Below are positions 44,252 to 54,394 of a stretch of 64,000 nucleotides of DNA, piece by piece (position 1 is the stretch's first letter; each line of letters opens with the position of its first letter). Position numbers and translations under genes: made by a program. The notes below the pieces were generated by a model. The model worked only from the letters and a program-made list of their open reading frames with translations, ran no database searches and had not been told where the DNA came from. Source of the stretch: CAVTWD01 sp963738325 (lineage in GTDB: Bacteria; Actinomycetota; Acidimicrobiia; Acidimicrobiales; Ilumatobacteraceae); the NCBI GenBank assembly GCA_963738325.1, contig CAVTWD010000001.1, positions 248,001 through 312,000 on the forward strand, given 5' to 3'.

Positions 44252-45023
44252 GTGGCGTTGCTCGATGTCGATCAGGTGTCGGTCCGCTTCGGAGGGATCG
44301 TCGCCCTCGACAGCTTGTCGTTCTCGATCGAGGAGGGGCAGATCTGCGGGTTGATCGGTCCGAACGGCGCGGGGAAGACGACGCATGTTCAACGTCGTCA
44401 GCCGCATCTACGAACCCACCACCGGCCGAGTGACCTTCGACGGTCGCGACCTGCTCGACGGTCCCGGCGCACGGCGATCCTCGAAGATCGGTGTCGCCCG
44501 CACGTTCCAGAACCTCGCGCTGTTCCCGACCATGACCGTGCTCGAGAACGTCATGGTCGGAGCGACGCCGAGCTCCAAGATCAACTGGGTCACGGCTGCG
44601 CTCCGCATCGGCGCCCACCGCGAGGACAAGCGCACTGCAGGAACAGGCCATGCAGATCCTCACCGACGCTCGGTCTCGCGCAGCACGCCCTCCATCCCGC
44701 CTCGGGCCTGCCCTACGGCACGCTCAAGCGGATCGAGATCGCCCGCGCCATGGCCGCCTCGACCCCGCTTGCTGCTGCTCGACGAGCCGGCCAGTGGGCT
44801 GACGCACCCCGAGGTCGACGAGCTCGGCCGAAGACCATCCGCTGCGCTGCGCGACCGCTACGGCCTCACCGTCCTGCTCGTCGAGCACCACATGCAGATG
44901 GTCATGGGCATCTCCGACAAGGTCGTCGTGCTGAACTTCGGCCGCAAGATCGCCGACGGCACACCGGCCGAGGCGTCGAACGACCCAGGGGTGATCGAGG
45001 CGTACCTGGGGACCGCGGCGTGA
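44252..45023 (+). CDS. livG: branched-chain amino-acid-type ABC transporter ATPase LivG, several frameshifts
   Basis: First gene of the transporter operon. GTG at 44252 follows a G-rich ribosome site. Walker A is LIGPNGAGKTT, after which the frame shifts to FNVVSRIYEPTTGRVTFDGR; the Q-loop stretch is VARTFQNLALFPTMTVLENV. The signature region is found in another frame (ASGLPYGTLKRIEIARAMAA), then LLLLDEPASGLTHPEVDELG carries Walker B, and LTVLLVEHHMQMVMGISDKV the switch His. At least four indels are needed to rejoin the text. The gene order and ends are normal, so sequencing error is the simplest reading. The stop overlaps livF. Confidence 0.8.
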
Positions 45024-45748
45024 GCGCGGCCGGCTTGCTCGACCGTCGAGGGGCTCAAGGCCTCCTACGGGCCCGGTGGCCGTGCTGCACGGGCTCGACT
45101 TCGTGGTCCACGAAGGCGAGGTCGTCGTGCTCCTCGGGGCCAACGGCGCGGGCAAGACCACCACGATCCGGGCGTTGTGCGCCATGGTCGACACCGAGGG
45201 CTCCGTCCACTTCGACGGTCATGAGCTCGTCGGTCGCAGCACGGAGTGGATCGTGCGGCAGGGCATCGCCCACGTGCCGCAGGGCCGGGGCACGTTCCCC
45301 GAGCTGACCGTCGAGGAGAACCTCGAGGTCGGCGCCTACATCCGGCGCGACCGGGCTGCGGTGCGGGAGGACATCGAGCCGGTGGCTCGGACGCGTTCCC
45401 ACGCCTCGCGCGAGCGCCGGGCGCAGCAAGCCGGCAGCTCTCAGCGGGGGCGAGCAGCAGATGCTGGCCGTCGCCCGCGCGCTGATGTTGCGGCCCCGGA
45501 TGCTGTTGCTCGACGAGCCCTCGCTCGGCCTCGCCCCGCTGATCACCCAGGACCTCTTCCGACAGCCTCGCCGAGTCTGAACCGCGAGCACGGCACGACC
45601 ATGTTCGTGGTCGAGCAGAACGCCAACCTCGCCCTCTCGGTCGCGGCACGGGCCTATGTCCTCGAAGCGGGTCGAGATCGTGCTGTCCGGCCCATCCGAC
45701 GAGCTTCGTCACGATGACGACGTCCGCAAGGCGTACTTGGGGTTCTGA
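45020..45748 (+). CDS. livF: ABC transporter ATPase LivF, several frameshifts
   Basis: Second ATPase. GTG at 45020 overlaps the livG stop. After an early frame change, VAVLHGLDFVVHEGEVVVLL and Walker A GANGAGKTT appear, then FPELTVEENLEVGAYIRRDR. Signature (LSGGEQQMLAVARALMLRPR) and Walker B (MLLLDEPSLGLAPLI) are in other frames, followed by HGTTMFVVEQNANLALSVAA. Ends VRKAYLGF. About five indels. LivF and LivG form the heterodimeric motor on the cytoplasmic face. Confidence 0.8.
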
Positions 45749-46706
45749 TGATGCTACCTCGACTCGATCCCCTTCATCAACGACCGCTTCTTCAACTGGA
45801 CGCTGATCGGGCAGCTGTTCGTCAACGGCCTGAAGAACGGGGCCATCTACGCCGCCATGGCCCTCACCGTCGTCATCATCTACAAGACCACGGGGAATCT
45901 GAACTTCGCGCAGGGCGAGATGGGGGCACTGGGTGCCTTCCTCGTCTACGTCATGGCGCTCGAGCACGGCTGGCCCTACCCGATCGCCATCGTGATCGCC
46001 GTGTTCTTGTCGATGGCCCTCGGCGCCGGCATCGAACGGACGCTGGTGCGGCCGATCGAGCGCCGTAGCGCGCTGGGGGTGGTGATCGTCACCCTTGGCG
46101 TCTTCTTGATCATCAACTCCCTCAACGCAGCCATCTGGGGCACCCAGGAGCTCACACCCGTGACCCCCTTCCCCCACGCCCCCGGGGACCAGGTCATCAT
46201 CGCCGACGGTCCGCCGCGGTTCTCGATCAGCTATGCCACCATCGGCATCTGGATCGTGCTCGCCCTTGTCGTCGTCGTGCTGCTGTTCTTCTTCCAACGC
46301 ACGAAGCTCGGGCTCGGATACCGGGCGGTGGCCGCGAACCGGGAGTCGAGCCTAGCTCGTGGGCATCTCCGTGGGCCGCATGCTCATGCTCGGCTGGGCC
46401 ATCTCGGCCGGGTTGGGCACGCTGGCCGCCGTCATGGTGTCGCAGTCCACCAACACACTCGACTTCAACCTGATGCTCACCGTGTTGCTCTACGGGTTCG
46501 CGGCGGCCGCCCTTGGAGGCTTCGACAGCATCGCGGGCGCGGTCGTCGGCGGCCTCATCGTGGGGCTAGCAGAAGCGTTCATCCCGTCGATCTTCAGCTT
46601 CGTCGGGTCCGAGCTCAGCCTGGCCGTCGCGCTGCTCGTCATCGTGGCCGTGCTCCTGGTGCGGCCCCAAGGGCTGTTCGGGACGAAGCGAGTGGAGCGC
46701 GTATGA
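45748..46706 (+). CDS. livH: ABC transporter permease LivH, two frameshifts
   Basis: About 318 residues. ATG at 45748 overlaps the livF stop; with one base removed it reads YLDSIPFINDRFFNWTLIGQ, then LKNGAIYAAMALTVVIIYKT and TGNLNFAQGEMGALGAFLVY, the family start. A second shift near 46355 leads to GISVGRMLMLGWAISAGLGT. Ends LLVRPQGLFGTKRVERV. Seven or eight membrane helices. Length is two bases over a multiple of three, as expected for two insertions. Confidence 0.82.
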
Positions 46707-47861
46707 CGCCCGATCACCCTTCCCAAGGGGTCGCCCGCCCACCGGCTCTGGCAGGTGGTGGGCTACGCCCTCGTCGCCGCGGCCATCTTCTGGATCGCCA
46801 CGAGCTTCGCGGACTACCAGATCCTCAAATTCTGCGAGCGTGGCCGCCGACTCGCGTGGCCATCCTCGGGCTGATGGTCATCATCGGCTACAGCGGCCAG
46901 GTCAACGATCGGTCAGAGCTTCTTCGTCGGAATCGGCGCCTACACCTCCGCCTACCTCGCGTCAGGACCACGGCTGGTCGTTCCTCGCCACGTTGCCGGT
47001 CTCGGCCGCGGTCGGCTTGATCGATCGGCTTCGTCATCGGCATCCCGGCCCTGCGCATCCGGGGGCTGTACCTCGCCCTCGTCACGCTCGCCCTCGCCGC
47101 CGTCTTCCCCGTGCTCGCCAAGCTCCACGCGCTCGAGAGCATCACCGCCGGCGCGAACGGGAAGCCCGCGGCCCGGCTGACGTGGACGGCGCCCGACTGG
47201 CTGCCGTTCTCGGTGACCAACAACGGATGGCCTTCCTCGTGCTCAGTGCCGTCGGCGGCGGTCGTGTTCCTGGTGGCGTCGAACATGATGAAGAGCCGTC
47301 CTGGCCGTTCGCTCGACCGCGCTGCGCGACAGCGAGGTCGGCGCGGCCGTGAGCGGGGTCTGGCCGGCCGGTTGGAAGACGGGCGCGTTCGCCGTCAGCG
47401 CCGCCTACGGCTGCCTGGGCGGTTCGATGCTCGTGTTCTTCACCCACATCGCCGCCCCCGAGACGGGCGGCTTCGCCACCGCCATCACGCTGCTCACGGG
47501 GGCCGTGCTCGGCGGGCTCGGGACCATCTCGGGGGCAGTCATCGGGGCGATCGCGGTGGTGTGCGGTGCCCTACTTCTCCACGGAGTTCATGAAGCACCG
47601 TGGCTCGTTCCTGTTCTTCGACGCGAGCGACGGTCCGATCCTTTCCGGCGCGCTTTATGGCGTGCTGCTCATCGCGGTCGTGTTCGTGATGCCGGGCGGC
47701 ATCGCGTACGGCATCCGGCTGGTGCGCTCGAAGCTCATCCGCTTCGTGCCCAAACTGCCCCGGCCGAGCCGTCCGTCCCCGCTTCGCGGGGACCGTCAAG
47801 CCCCCGATGCACTCCAGCCGGCGGGGGCCTCGTACCAGCCCAAGGGGGAGAGCCCGAATGA
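46703..47861 (+). CDS. livM: ABC transporter permease LivM, multiple frameshifts
   Basis: ATG at 46703 overlaps the livH stop. The recognisable pieces come in order and in alternating frames: VVGYALVAAAIFWIATSFAD, VAILGLMVIIGYSGQV, FFVGIGAYTSAYLA, FVIGIPALRIRGLYLALVTL, LTALRDSEVGAAVSGV, TISGAVIGAIAVV and SGALYGVLLIAVVFVMPGGI. The GYSGQV and RIRGLYLALVTLA stretches are diagnostic. At least six indels. The stop was placed at 47859-47861, which overlaps the next start; this end is uncertain because of the frame changes. Confidence 0.72.
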
Positions 47862-49272
47862 AGATGAGATCAACGACGTCCGGAGTCGCGGCAGTGACCG
47901 TGCTCCTCGGAATCGTGGCTGCGGCCTGTGGCAGCAGCAGCAACAACGCTGGCGCCGGAGCCACCACCGCGGCGCCCACCACCGCCGCCACGACGGCCGC
48001 GGCCTCGACCACCGCGGCCGCTGGGGAGACGACGACCTCCGCGGGCGGTGGCGCCACCGGCAACACGCTGAAGGTCGACACCAGCAAGTGCCCGGCCGAC
48101 GCCACCACGGCGCTGCCTGCGGGCGCCGACATCAAGATCGGCTTCCCCGGGCCGCAGACCGGCCCGCTGGCCGCGTTCGGCGCCATCGGCCAGGGCATCC
48201 AGCTCTACTTCGACAAGGTCGCCGCCGAGCAGGGCGGCATCGACGGCCACAAGGCGCAGGTGATCGCCAAGGACGACGCCTACGACCCGAACAAGTCGCC
48301 GGCGGCGGTCACCGAGCTCATCGAGAAGGACAAGATCATGGCGTCGGCCATCCAGATCGGGACGCCGAACGTGGCGGCGACGCAGAAGCTCTACGAGGAC
48401 TCGTGCACGCCGCAGGCCTTCGTGGGCACGGGCTTCCCCGACTGGGGTGACCCGGCCCACCACCCGTGGACGGTCGGCGGCATCCTCGCCTACAACACCG
48501 AGGCGAAGATGTGGGGCGAGTTCATCGCCAAGAAGAAGCCCGGCGCCAAGGTCGCGCGAGCTCGTCTACAACAACGACTTCGGGAAGTCGTACCAGACCG
48601 CCTTCGAGCAGGTGGCCAAGGACAAGGGCTTGCACGGTCGTCGAGACCAAGCTGCACGAGGGCACCGCCACCAGCATCGACAACGAGGTGACGGCCATCC
48701 TGGCCGCCAACCCCGACGTCGTGATCGGTGAGACGACGGGCGCCTTCTGCCCCAAGCTCATGGCCGGGCTGGCCCAGGGCGGCTACAAGGGGATCACCAT
48801 CATCTCGTCCACCTGCGCGGCGGTGTCGTCGTTCTTCAAGCCGGTCGACCCGGCCGGCAACGGTGTGTACATCCTCGGCCAGCAGAAGGACCCGAGCGAC
48901 CCCCGCTTCGCCGACGACGCCGCCATGAAGCAGTACAACGACGACGTGGCCAAGTACGGCAAGGGCGTGCAAGCCACCAACGGCAACATCGTCACGGGCT
49001 ACAACATCGGCGCCGTGATGAGCGACGTGCTCACGCGGGCCGCGAAGATGGACGGAGGCCTCACCCGCGCCAACATCATGAACGCGGTCTGGTCCACGGA
49101 TTACCCCACGCCGTTGGTCGTCGGCGGCAAGGCCCACCTCGACGGGATCAAGGACGCGTACTCGCTCGAGTTCGCCGAGATGCTCCAGTACGACGCGGCG
49201 AAGCACTCCCAGGTGCCTACGGGCGACACCTTCGACGTCGAAGGCCAGACGGGGGTGTACCAGCCGAGCTGA
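47858..49272 (+). CDS. ABC transporter substrate-binding lipoprotein (branched-chain amino-acid type), two frameshifts
   Basis: About 470 residues. Lipoprotein signal with lipobox VAAAC near residue 22, followed by a Ser/Thr/Ala-rich linker. The periplasmic-binding fold begins IKIGFPGPQTGPLAAFGAIG and continues VIAKDDAYDPNKSPAAVTEL. The frame shifts near 48557 (ELVYNNDFGKSYQTAFEQVA) and again near 48638 (VVETKLHEGTATSIDNEVTA). It ends DTFDVEGQTGVYQPS. ATG at 47858 overlaps the livM stop. Specificity unknown; relatives bind amino acids, amides or small aromatic acids. A strong terminator follows. Confidence 0.85.
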
Positions 49273-49280
49273 CCTCATCG

Positions 49281-49313
49281 GGATCGGGGGCCGCCGCAGG
49301 CGACCCCCGATCC
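49281..49313 (+). terminator. hairpin after the transporter operon
   Basis: GGATCGGGGG at 49281-49290 pairs perfectly with CCCCCGATCC at 49304-49313 around a 13-base loop, eight bases after the last stop of the liv-type operon. A second palindrome (GAGGGAC, one base, GTCCCTC) lies at 49330-49344. No T-run is seen, as is common in GC-rich genomes. Confidence 0.65.
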
Positions 49314-49371
49314 GGAGGGGCCGCCGCCCGAGGGACGGTCCCTCCCCGAGCCCATCGTGTCCTTGTTTCGT

Positions 49372-49423
49372 CGTTCATGCGGGTCGATCCGCGCGCATCT
49401 GCGCGAATCGACCCGCATGAACG
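49372..49423. repeat. 52-bp intergenic palindromic repeat, copy 2
   Basis: Starts CGTTCATGCGGGTCGATCCG and ends TCGACCCGCATGAACG. Arms of 26 bases match at 23 positions, with 17 uninterrupted outer pairs, so it would form a long hairpin. Same length and outer sequence as the copy at 40895. It lies between the transporter operon and the acyl-CoA ligase gene. Confidence 0.8.
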
Positions 49424-49475
49424 GTCCGCGGCGGCTCACGGGTAGATTCCCGCGGAGTCGACACGAGGGGGACGC

Positions 49476-51020
49476 ATGGCACTGGTGGCGTCACGCCTGG
49501 CCCGGGAGCGGCCGGACGAGGTGGCCCTCCGCGACGACCACGTGACGCTCGGTTGGGCCGAGGTCGACGACGCCCTGAATCGCGTGGCCAACGGCCTCGA
49601 CGTGCTCGACCTGGGCCCGGATCGCCGGGTGGCCGTGTTCGCCGAGAACGCCGCCGAGACCGTGCTCGCCCACCTCGGCGGTCTCCTCGCCGGCGCGTCG
49701 AGCGTCCCCGGTAACTTCCACCTCAACGCCGACGAGCTCGCGTACATCCTGGAGGACTCGGGGGCGAGGGTGCTGTTCGTCGGGCCCGAGACCGTGGAGC
49801 GCGGGCTGGAAGCGGCGCGGCGCGTGGGCGTGTCGCCCGTGATCGGATGGCGCTGCGATCCGGCGCCCGGACTCACCGACTGGTCGGTGTGGCTGGCCGC
49901 GGCCTCGCCGGCCGAGCCGCCGACCAACCGCCCGCCCCGGCCGAACCTCATGTACACGTCGGGCACCACCGGCCGTCCGAAGGGCGTCGACCTGCCGCCC
50001 ACGATGTTCGCGGGCGGCGCCACCATCGAGGAGCACATCGAGGCCTTGACCCAGAACGCCTTCGCCCGCTACCGCACCCATCTCGTGGTCGGGCCGATGT
50101 ACCACACGGGCCCGCTGTCGGGCGTGCGGCTGCTGGCGGCGGGCATCCCGGTGGTGGTGCTCGGCCGGTTCGACGCCGAGGGCGTGTTGCGGGCCGTCGA
50201 CGCCTACAAGACCGAGACCAGCGTGATGGTGCCCACGCACTTCGTGCGGCTCCTGGCGCTGCCTGAGGAGGTGCGCGCTCGCTACGACGTGAGCTCGATG
50301 AAGTGGGTGGGCCACACCGGCGCGGCGTGCCCGATCGACGTGAAGCGCAAGATGATCGAATGGTGGGGGCCGATCTTCTTCGACGCGTACGGCGCCACCG
50401 AAGTCGGCACCACGTGTGTGATCACCTCGCCGGAATGGCTGGAACATCCTGGCTCGGTCGGCCGCGCCATCCCGCCCTTCACCGCGCTGATCGTCGACGA
50501 CGACGGCAACGAAGTGCCGCGCGGCACCGAGGGCCGGCTCTTCTTCGCCGACGCCACCGGCCGCGGCATCGTCTACCCCAACGACCCCGAGAAGACGGCA
50601 GCGGCGCACCTCCGCCCGGGCGTGTTCACCCTCGGCGAGATCGCCTACATGGACGACGACGGCTACGTCTTCATCACCGACCGCTTCAGCGACATGATCG
50701 TCTCGGGCGGCGTGAACATCTACCCGGCCGAGGCCGAGCAGGTGTTGATCGAGCACCCCGCGGTGGCCGACGTGGCCATCATCGGCGTGCCCAACCGGGA
50801 CATGGGCGAAGAGGTCAAGGCCCTGGTCGTGGCGCAGGACCCCGCTCACCCACCGAGTGCCGAGGAGCTCATCGCCTACTGCAAGCAGCACCTCGCCGGC
50901 TACAAGTGCCCCCGCTCGGTCGACATCGTCGAGTCGGTCGGGCGCACGGCCATGGGCAAGCTGAACAAGCGGGCCCTCCGCGCCCCGTACTGGGCCTCGG
51001 CTCGGACGATTGGTGGCTGA
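49476..51020 (+). CDS. acyl-CoA synthetase (AMP-forming ligase)
   Basis: 514 residues of the ANL superfamily, activating a carboxylic acid to its CoA thioester via an acyl-adenylate. The P-loop LMYTSGTTGRPKGVDLP, the A5 motif FFDAYGATEVGTTCV, the A7/A8 stretch GEIAYMDDDGYVFITDRFSD and the catalytic C-terminal Lys in VGRTAMGKLNKRAL are all present. The A8 hinge region MIVSGGVNIYPAEAEQVLIE is standard. It is intact and is the first of three closely spaced catabolic genes (three bases to the crotonase). Substrate unknown. Confidence 0.92.
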   Translation: MALVASRLARERPDEVALRDDHVTLGWAEVDDALNRVANGLDVLDLGPDRRVAVFAENAAETVLAHLGGLLAGASSVPGNFHLNADELAYILEDSGARVLFVGPETVERGLEAARRVGVSPVIGWRCDPAPGLTDWSVWLAAASPAEPPTNRPPRPNLMYTSGTTGRPKGVDLPPTMFAGGATIEEHIEALTQNAFARYRTHLVVGPMYHTGPLSGVRLLAAGIPVVVLGRFDAEGVLRAVDAYKTETSVMVPTHFVRLLALPEEVRARYDVSSMKWVGHTGAACPIDVKRKMIEWWGPIFFDAYGATEVGTTCVITSPEWLEHPGSVGRAIPPFTALIVDDDGNEVPRGTEGRLFFADATGRGIVYPNDPEKTAAAHLRPGVFTLGEIAYMDDDGYVFITDRFSDMIVSGGVNIYPAEAEQVLIEHPAVADVAIIGVPNRDMGEEVKALVVAQDPAHPPSAEELIAYCKQHLAGYKCPRSVDIVESVGRTAMGKLNKRALRAPYWASARTIGG

Positions 51021-51023
51021 GCC

Positions 51024-51867
51024 ATGACCGAGCCGCTCGTGATGGTCGACGATCCCCGGCCCGCCGTGCGCCGGCTCACCTTGAACCGTCCCGACAAGCG
51101 CAACGCCCTGTCCAATGCGCTGCGAGGTGAGCTGTTCGCCGCCCTGCGGGCGGGCGACGCCGATTCGGCCGTGAGGGTGATGGTGATCCGGGGGGCGGGG
51201 CCCTGCTTCTCGGCCGGCTACGACCTCGCCCAGGACCCCAGCGAGCCGCTGCCCTGGCCCCTGACCGCGCGCCGACGGGGCGTGGGCCCGCCACGTGCTG
51301 CAGGGGTGGTTCGAGATGATGGACATGGCCACGCCCATCGTGGCCCAGGTGCACGGCTACTGCCTCGCCGGCGGAACGGAGCTGGCGACGGCCTGCGACC
51401 TCGTCTACGTGGCCGATGACGCGCAGATCGGGTATCCCCCGGTGCGGCTGATGTCCTCACCCGACATGGCCTGGCACGCGTGGCTGCTCGGTTACCGGCG
51501 GGCCATGGAGGCCATGTTGACCGGCGACTCGATGACGGGGGTCGAGGCGGTGGCCGCCGGGTTCGCCAACCGTTCTTTCCCCGCCGATCGGCTGGACGAG
51601 GAGGTGTTGGGCCGCGCCGAGCGGGTGGCCAAGGTCCCTCCCGACCTCCAGGCGCTGAACAAGCGGGTCGTGCACCGGGCCATGGAGGTCATGGGGATGC
51701 GCGACGGGCTGCGGGCCACGGCCGACCTCAACGCCATGGGCTTCCACCAGCGCTCGTCACGCGAGTACTTCGCCCGCCTGCGGCAGGACGTCACGACCGC
51801 CCTCGACGCCCGCGACGGCCAGTTCGGCGACTACCGCACCGAAGCCCGCGACACGGCGGAGCCCTGA
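51024..51867 (+). CDS. enoyl-CoA hydratase/isomerase (crotonase), one frameshift
   Basis: About 280 residues. First frame: VRRLTLNRPDKRNALSNALR and the oxyanion-hole strand GAGPCFSAGYDLAQDP. The frame changes near 51285 (GAWARHVLQGWFEMMDMATP), then VHGYCLAGGTELATACDLVY forms the second oxyanion-hole strand. The end QFGDYRTEARDTAEP is atypical but reads through. Length is one base over a multiple of three. Hydrates or isomerises enoyl-CoA. It is in an operon with the ligase and the GNAT gene (stop and next start adjacent). Confidence 0.85.
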
Positions 51868-52707
51868 GTGGCGCCGCCGGCCGTGCGACCGGCGCGCCAG
51901 GACGACCTCGTCGAGCTCTACCGCCTCTGGTACGAGACCGAGACCGTCGGTTGGCACGACCCGCCCGCTCCGGGTTGGAACCCGTGGCTGCAGTTCGTGT
52001 TCGATCGCGGCCGAGTCGTCGTGGCCGACGACGGCGACGGCACTCCGCTGGGGTTCGCGGCGTGCCTCGACCACGGCGCCTTCGTCTCGCTGAGCGACTG
52101 CTACGTGCACGTGGGCACGCAAGGCCAGGGCGTCGGGCGGGCCCTGCTCGCGGAGATCCTCCCGGCGGAACGCCCGCTCGCCACGTTGGCCTCGAGCGAT
52201 CCCCGGGCCGTGCCGAGCTACCTGCGCCACGGCATGGTGCCCCGTTGGCCGGCGTACTACGTGGAGGTGCCGGTCGATGCCGTCAGGGAGACCGGGGCCA
52301 CGCTGCGGGTGTCCGAAGGGGGGGCGCACCGGCTCGTGGAGATCTATGTCGTGGGGATCGGGGGCGAGATCCTCGACGTCGTCGCGCCCGACGGCCGAGT
52401 GCTCGGCACGGCCACCATCACCAGGACGACGCCGCACCTGTTGTGGGCTCCGGGCGCGGCTGTCGTCTGGTCGACGGTGGCCGACGATGCGTCGACGGCC
52501 GTCGACGTCGTCGAAGCCGCCCTGGCCTGGGCCGCGGGTGGAGGCGCCGCCCTGGTGAGCCTGCAACTGGCGGGCCACCATCCGGCCCTGCGCCGGGTGC
52601 TGTCGCGAGGCGGCCGCATCATCGAGCGCGACACCGCCTGCGCCACCGCGGCCGGCCTGCTGGACGGCTCGCGCTGCACCTTCTACGGCGAGGCCTATCC
52701 GCCCTGA
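51868..52707 (+). CDS. GNAT-family acetyltransferase
   Basis: 279 residues. The N-terminal GNAT core reads RQDDLVELYRLWYETETVGW and has the acetyl-CoA loop VGTQGQGVGRALLAEIL (Q-G-Q-G-V-G-R). The second half (from about residue 150) looks like a second, more divergent GNAT-like domain without a clear acetyl-CoA loop. It follows the crotonase stop with no gap. Acceptor unknown; may be an unusual member of the acyl-CoA operon or an independent enzyme. A hairpin follows. Confidence 0.8.
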   Translation: MAPPAVRPARQDDLVELYRLWYETETVGWHDPPAPGWNPWLQFVFDRGRVVVADDGDGTPLGFAACLDHGAFVSLSDCYVHVGTQGQGVGRALLAEILPAERPLATLASSDPRAVPSYLRHGMVPRWPAYYVEVPVDAVRETGATLRVSEGGAHRLVEIYVVGIGGEILDVVAPDGRVLGTATITRTTPHLLWAPGAAVVWSTVADDASTAVDVVEAALAWAAGGGAALVSLQLAGHHPALRRVLSRGGRIIERDTACATAAGLLDGSRCTFYGEAYPP

Positions 52708-52713
52708 AGGAGC

Positions 52714-52739
52714 GAGGGGACAAGGAAAAGCGTCCCCTC
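52714..52739 (+). terminator. hairpin after the GNAT gene
   Basis: GAGGGGAC at 52714-52721 pairs with GTCCCCTC at 52732-52739 around a 10-base loop, seven bases after the GNAT stop. Likely terminator of the ligase-crotonase-GNAT unit. Confidence 0.55.
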
Positions 52740-52796
52740 CGGCACACGTGGACGGGCCCGTCGACGGCACAAGTGGAGGCGGCCTGCCCAGAGTTG

Positions 52797-52820
52797 TTAC
52801 TGTACGGTCAGTTAGTTCCC
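52797..52820. promoter_or_regulatory. possible TetR-type operator
   Basis: TTACTGTACGGTCAGTTAG has partial dyad symmetry (ACTG..CAGT) and lies about 85-105 bases before the crotonase start. That gene's stop overlaps a TetR regulator. A related stretch, ACTAACTGGACGACC, is found at 58793-58807 upstream of the nitroreductase gene. The match is weak and the role is inferred from position. Confidence 0.35.
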
Positions 52821-52902
52821 GCGGTCCGTGGGTTCGGCCGGGTCGGGTGGTCCACCACGGCGCCGGGAGCCACGGCGGCGTCCGGAGGAGCCGGGGGAAG
52901 TT

Positions 52903-53739
52903 GTGCCGGTGGATGAGCTGAAGACGATCCGCTACGAGGTCCTCGATCCCGGCGAGCGCGGCATCGCGCGCGTCACCCTCAACCGGCCGGACAGCCGCAA
53001 CGCGCAGAACAAGCGCATGACCTACGAGCTGAACGGCGCCTTCGACGACGCGTCCCGGCGCAGCGACGTCAAGGTCATCGTGCTCGACGCCGACGGCCCC
53101 CACTTCTCCTCGGGTCACGACGTCCGCGACACCGAGAGCATGCGCGGCTTCCAGCTCGTGACCCAGAACGGTGGCTTCAGTCGACCGGGCCAGGAGGGTC
53201 ACCTCGCCTGGGAGGACGAGGTCTACTTCCAGATGTGCTGGCGGTGGCGGAACATCCCCAAGCCCGTCATCGCGGCCGCGCAAGGCAAGACGATCGCGGG
53301 CGGTTTGATGCTCCTGTGGGTGGCCGACGTGATCATCGCCAGCGAGGACGCGCTGTTCATCGACCCGACGGTGGGCATGGGCGTCAACGGCGTCGAGTAC
53401 TTCGCCCACCCGTGGGAGCTCGGCGCCCGCAAGGCGAAGGAGCTCCTGTTCACCGGAGACTGGTTCTCCGCGCAAGACGCCTTGGCCGCAGGCATGATCA
53501 ACCATGTCGTACCGCGTGAGGAGCTGCACGACTTCACGATGGCTCTGGCGGCCCGCATCGCCGCCAAGCCGTCCTTCGCCCTCCGGCTGGCCAAGGAGAG
53601 CGTCAACGAAGCGCTCGAGGCCCAAGGCCAGTGGGGGGCGCTGCGCGCCGCCTTCACGAAGCAGCACTTGGGCCACGCGCACAACCGCATCCGCTTCGGG
53701 GTTCCCGTCGATCCGGGGCCGCAAGGAGAGGGACAGTGA
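52903..53739 (+). CDS. enoyl-CoA hydratase/isomerase (crotonase), second copy
   Basis: 278 residues, intact. VTLNRPDSRNAQNKRMTYEL and DGPHFSSGHDVRDTESM form the first oxyanion-hole region, and AAAQGKTIAGGLMLLWVADV the second. An insertion around GFQLVTQNGGFSRPGQEGHL distinguishes it from short crotonases. The overlap with the TetR gene (GTGA) implies co-expression, and the operator-like site upstream suggests feedback control. GTG at 52903 is the chosen start; it matches the usual family length. Confidence 0.88.
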   Translation: MPVDELKTIRYEVLDPGERGIARVTLNRPDSRNAQNKRMTYELNGAFDDASRRSDVKVIVLDADGPHFSSGHDVRDTESMRGFQLVTQNGGFSRPGQEGHLAWEDEVYFQMCWRWRNIPKPVIAAAQGKTIAGGLMLLWVADVIIASEDALFIDPTVGMGVNGVEYFAHPWELGARKAKELLFTGDWFSAQDALAAGMINHVVPREELHDFTMALAARIAAKPSFALRLAKESVNEALEAQGQWGALRAAFTKQHLGHAHNRIRFGVPVDPGPQGEGQ

Positions 53740-54394
53740 CCGAGGGTCGGAAGCGACTGGGCCGCCCGCCGGCGATCGACTCGGCCGAGACGCGCCAGAG
53801 GATCCTCGAGGCAGCCCGTCGCTCGTTTGCCCGGCGCGGCTACGACGCCACGACCAACAAGGACATCGCCGATGAGGTCGGCATCACCACCGGGGCGATC
53901 TACCACTACTTCGCCTCGAAAGCCGATCTCTACGTGTCGGTGTACGAAGAGGTGCAGGGGCTCGTCTACGACGCCTTCGAGAAAGCGATCGTCGACCATG
54001 TCAGCTTTGCACAACGCCTCGATGCCGCACTGGACGCGGCGGTGCTGGTCAATCGTCACGACTCCTCGATCGCGGGGTTCGTCGTCGGCGTTCCCGATGA
54101 GCGGGCTCGCCACGAGGAGCTGCGCGAGCGGCTCACCGAGCTGCAAGGACGGGGCCGCGCCTTCTTCAAGCGGATCGTGGAGGACGCCGTGCGCCACGGC
54201 GAGCTGTCGGCCGAGGTCGAGCGCGCGAAGCCGTGGCCGACATGATCACGGCGATCACGGCCGGGCTCGCTCGGTTCTCGACCATGGTCGACAGCACCGA
54301 ACGGCATCGCATGGCCACCGACGCCCTCAAACGGCTGATCGACGGGACGTTGGTGCTCACGCCAGGAAGGCCAGGAACCAGAGCAGTCCCGTGA
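53736..54394 (+). CDS. TetR/AcrR transcriptional regulator, one frameshift
   Basis: About 218 residues. The HTH reads SAETRQRILEAARRSFARRG, TTNKDIADEVGITTGAIYHY, ending in FASKADLYVSVYEEVQGLVY. After residue about 163 (SAEVERAK) the frame shifts to VADMITAITAGLARFSTMVD, a typical ligand-domain end. GTG at 53736 overlaps the crotonase stop and has AAGGAGAGGG upstream. Probably senses an acyl-CoA and controls the neighbouring catabolic genes. Its end overlaps the convergent NUDIX gene by 38 bases. Confidence 0.8.

Noticed and set aside
44252..49272. Transporter operon considered as a true pseudogene cluster
   Set aside because: Every expected segment is present in order, gene starts and stops still overlap correctly, and breaks are single-base; errors explain this more simply.
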